Origin: Bittarella massiliensis (ex Durand et al. 2017)
Lineage (GTDB): Bacteria > Bacillota > Clostridia > Oscillospirales > Ruminococcaceae
Reading direction: 5' to 3'
Length of the DNA stretch: 55,531 nt
Assembly (NCBI RefSeq): GCF_017566145.1
Contig: NZ_JABFCL010000015.1
Location: forward strand, 1 to 55,531
The notes beneath the pieces were generated by a model that saw nothing but the letters and a program-made list of their open reading frames with translations, was not told the origin of the DNA and made no database searches. Both the position numbers and the translations under genes were made by a program. The number at the start of each line of letters is the position of its first letter. The first letter of the stretch is position 1. Below, in pieces: positions 54,636 to 55,531 of the stretch.

Positions 54636-55531
54636 ATGAAGCACCATTTGAAAAGGCCATCTTGGTACAGACTGGCGGCGCTGGGGCTGGCGGCGGCGCT
54701 CTGCCTGGGGTCGCCCCCCGTTTTGGCCCTGGCCGGGGAGGAAGGGGAAGCCCCTGGGGGCGACAGCTCCTCGGAGTTTGTGGGGAGCAACACTCTAGAA
54801 GAGATATTTAACTACGACGATGGCAACTTCCCCGGAGGATATGTGAGTGGAAATGATATGCACCTAGCGGATACCAGCTATGCTATACCACACTGGTCAC
54901 CGGGGTATTCCGACAACAATGGGGTTATTAGCACTATAAATAGTAAAAATATGGTTTCTCTCCGCGCAGACTGGCAGTTTGAAGGCAACTTTTCAATTGA
55001 ATATATGGATCAAATGACTTATACCACTCTCAATATAGCATTGAAATCAGGCTCTACATATTGCTTCTTTGCGCGCGTTGCTCATCTGACATATAACAAT
55101 GGGACACAAATAACTTTTTTCCCCAGCAATATAGATCAAACCATCTGTGCGACGACAAAACTTAGCGACAGTTTACTCAACGGAGAACAGAAACTTACTG
55201 TAAGTTATAAAGCGTCAACCTCAACCCTGACAATTAATTTTGGAGGAACAGAGTGTAGCTATCAGACCCCCCATGGAGATGAGGAAAAAGCCACTCTTTC
55301 CATCATGGGCGCATGTAGCTGGCCCAAATCCAACCACGATAGCCTGGACAGGGTGTACAGCGTTGGCGGCACCTTTTCCTCCACCAAATACACCCACTAC
55401 CAACCCCAGTTTGTGAGCACCGAGCTTTTGGACGAAGACGGGAACACTATGACCGACGCGGAGAAGATGGCCCTGCAGGACGGGGACGTGGTGACGGTGC
55501 GCTCCACGGTGAAAAACAACCACCCGGAGGC
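54636..55531 (+). CDS. Large surface adhesin with lectin-like domain (3' truncated by window)
   Basis: The frame is open to the end of the window (298 codons visible). A signal peptide (YRLAALGLAAALCLGSPPVL, then ALA) is followed by an acidic linker. Then comes a domain of ~170 residues with legume-lectin-like strands (NMVSLRADWQFEGNFSIEYM, EQKLTVSYKASTSTLTINFG). After VYSVGGTFSS, a new domain begins with VSTELLDEDGNTMTDAEKMA and VVTVRSTVKNN, like the repeat units of large bacterial surface proteins. The lectin part is AT-rich with rare codons, unlike the signal peptide and the following domain. ATG 54636 lies about 9 bases after AAGGAAG. Confidence 0.8.
   Translation, partial: MKHHLKRPSWYRLAALGLAAALCLGSPPVLALAGEEGEAPGGDSSSEFVGSNTLEEIFNYDDGNFPGGYVSGNDMHLADTSYAIPHWSPGYSDNNGVISTINSKNMVSLRADWQFEGNFSIEYMDQMTYTTLNIALKSGSTYCFFARVAHLTYNNGTQITFFPSNIDQTICATTKLSDSLLNGEQKLTVSYKASTSTLTINFGGTECSYQTPHGDEEKATLSIMGACSWPKSNHDSLDRVYSVGGTFSSTKYTHYQPQFVSTELLDEDGNTMTDAEKMALQDGDVVTVRSTVKNNHPE

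Noticed and set aside
1..55531. tRNA and rRNA genes
   Set aside because: No T-loop signatures (GGTTCGAATCC-like) with cloverleaf context and no rRNA-like segment were found by eye.

Overview
The window is high-GC DNA with strong AGGAGG-type ribosome binding sites, frequent GTG starts (one TTG), sigma-A-type promoters (TTGxxx-17-TATACT), a class B sortase with a cell-wall-anchored substrate, and lipoprotein or secreted proteins. This points to a high-GC Gram-positive anaerobe of the Clostridia, probably near the Oscillospiraceae. That placement is inferred from style and gene content, since there is no rRNA or other marker here. I saw no tRNA or rRNA gene.

Layout. 1-5070: C-terminus of a surface protein, a signal peptidase/acylphosphatase pair, and small housekeeping or accessory genes. 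5087-5380: an orphan, decayed type I-C-like CRISPR array without cas genes. 5524-9806: a truncated acetyltransferase, an ECF-like sigma factor with its own ECF-type promoter, and a divergent MocR regulator/flavin-protein pair. 10212-12352: a tandem duplication of a secreted nucleoside hydrolase. 12499-17232: locus 1 of a secreted-protein/ABC-transporter system. 17467-20002: a sortase substrate and sortase B. 20534-26560: Na/Pi transporter, phospholipid synthesis genes and a prolyl oligopeptidase. 26646-28199 (minus strand): SLOG protein, ImmA-like protease and Xre repressor. 29152-40063: a podovirus-like packaging, head and fibre gene cluster with no lysis, integration, replication or long-tail genes in view. 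40349-42494: a tiny conserved protein and an operon of small membrane proteins. 43145-43759: decayed LytTR/DUF3021 pair. 45582-49561: locus 2 of the secreted-protein/ABC system. 49730-53069: alanine symporter, phosphoesterase and nitroreductase. 53236-end: a membrane-anchored sigma factor divergent from a large lectin-like adhesin that runs off the window.

The most interesting content is the pair of paralogous loci at 12499-17232 and 45582-49561. Each has a signal-peptide-bearing, roughly 100-residue, probably beta-rich secreted protein, a stem-loop just after it, a large membrane protein with an extracytoplasmic domain, an ABC ATPase and a small integral membrane protein. The gene order recalls lactococcin-972-type bacteriocin loci, but I do not recognise the precursors. 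Locus 1 carries a frameshift in its large membrane gene. Locus 2 shows a sharp AT-rich to GC-rich switch inside the same gene. Decay and mosaicism are common elsewhere too: the CRISPR remnant, a truncated GNAT, a deleted LytTR, a frameshifted DUF3021, a gene-conversion-like tract in the tandem hydrolases, and an AT-rich lectin domain in the adhesin.
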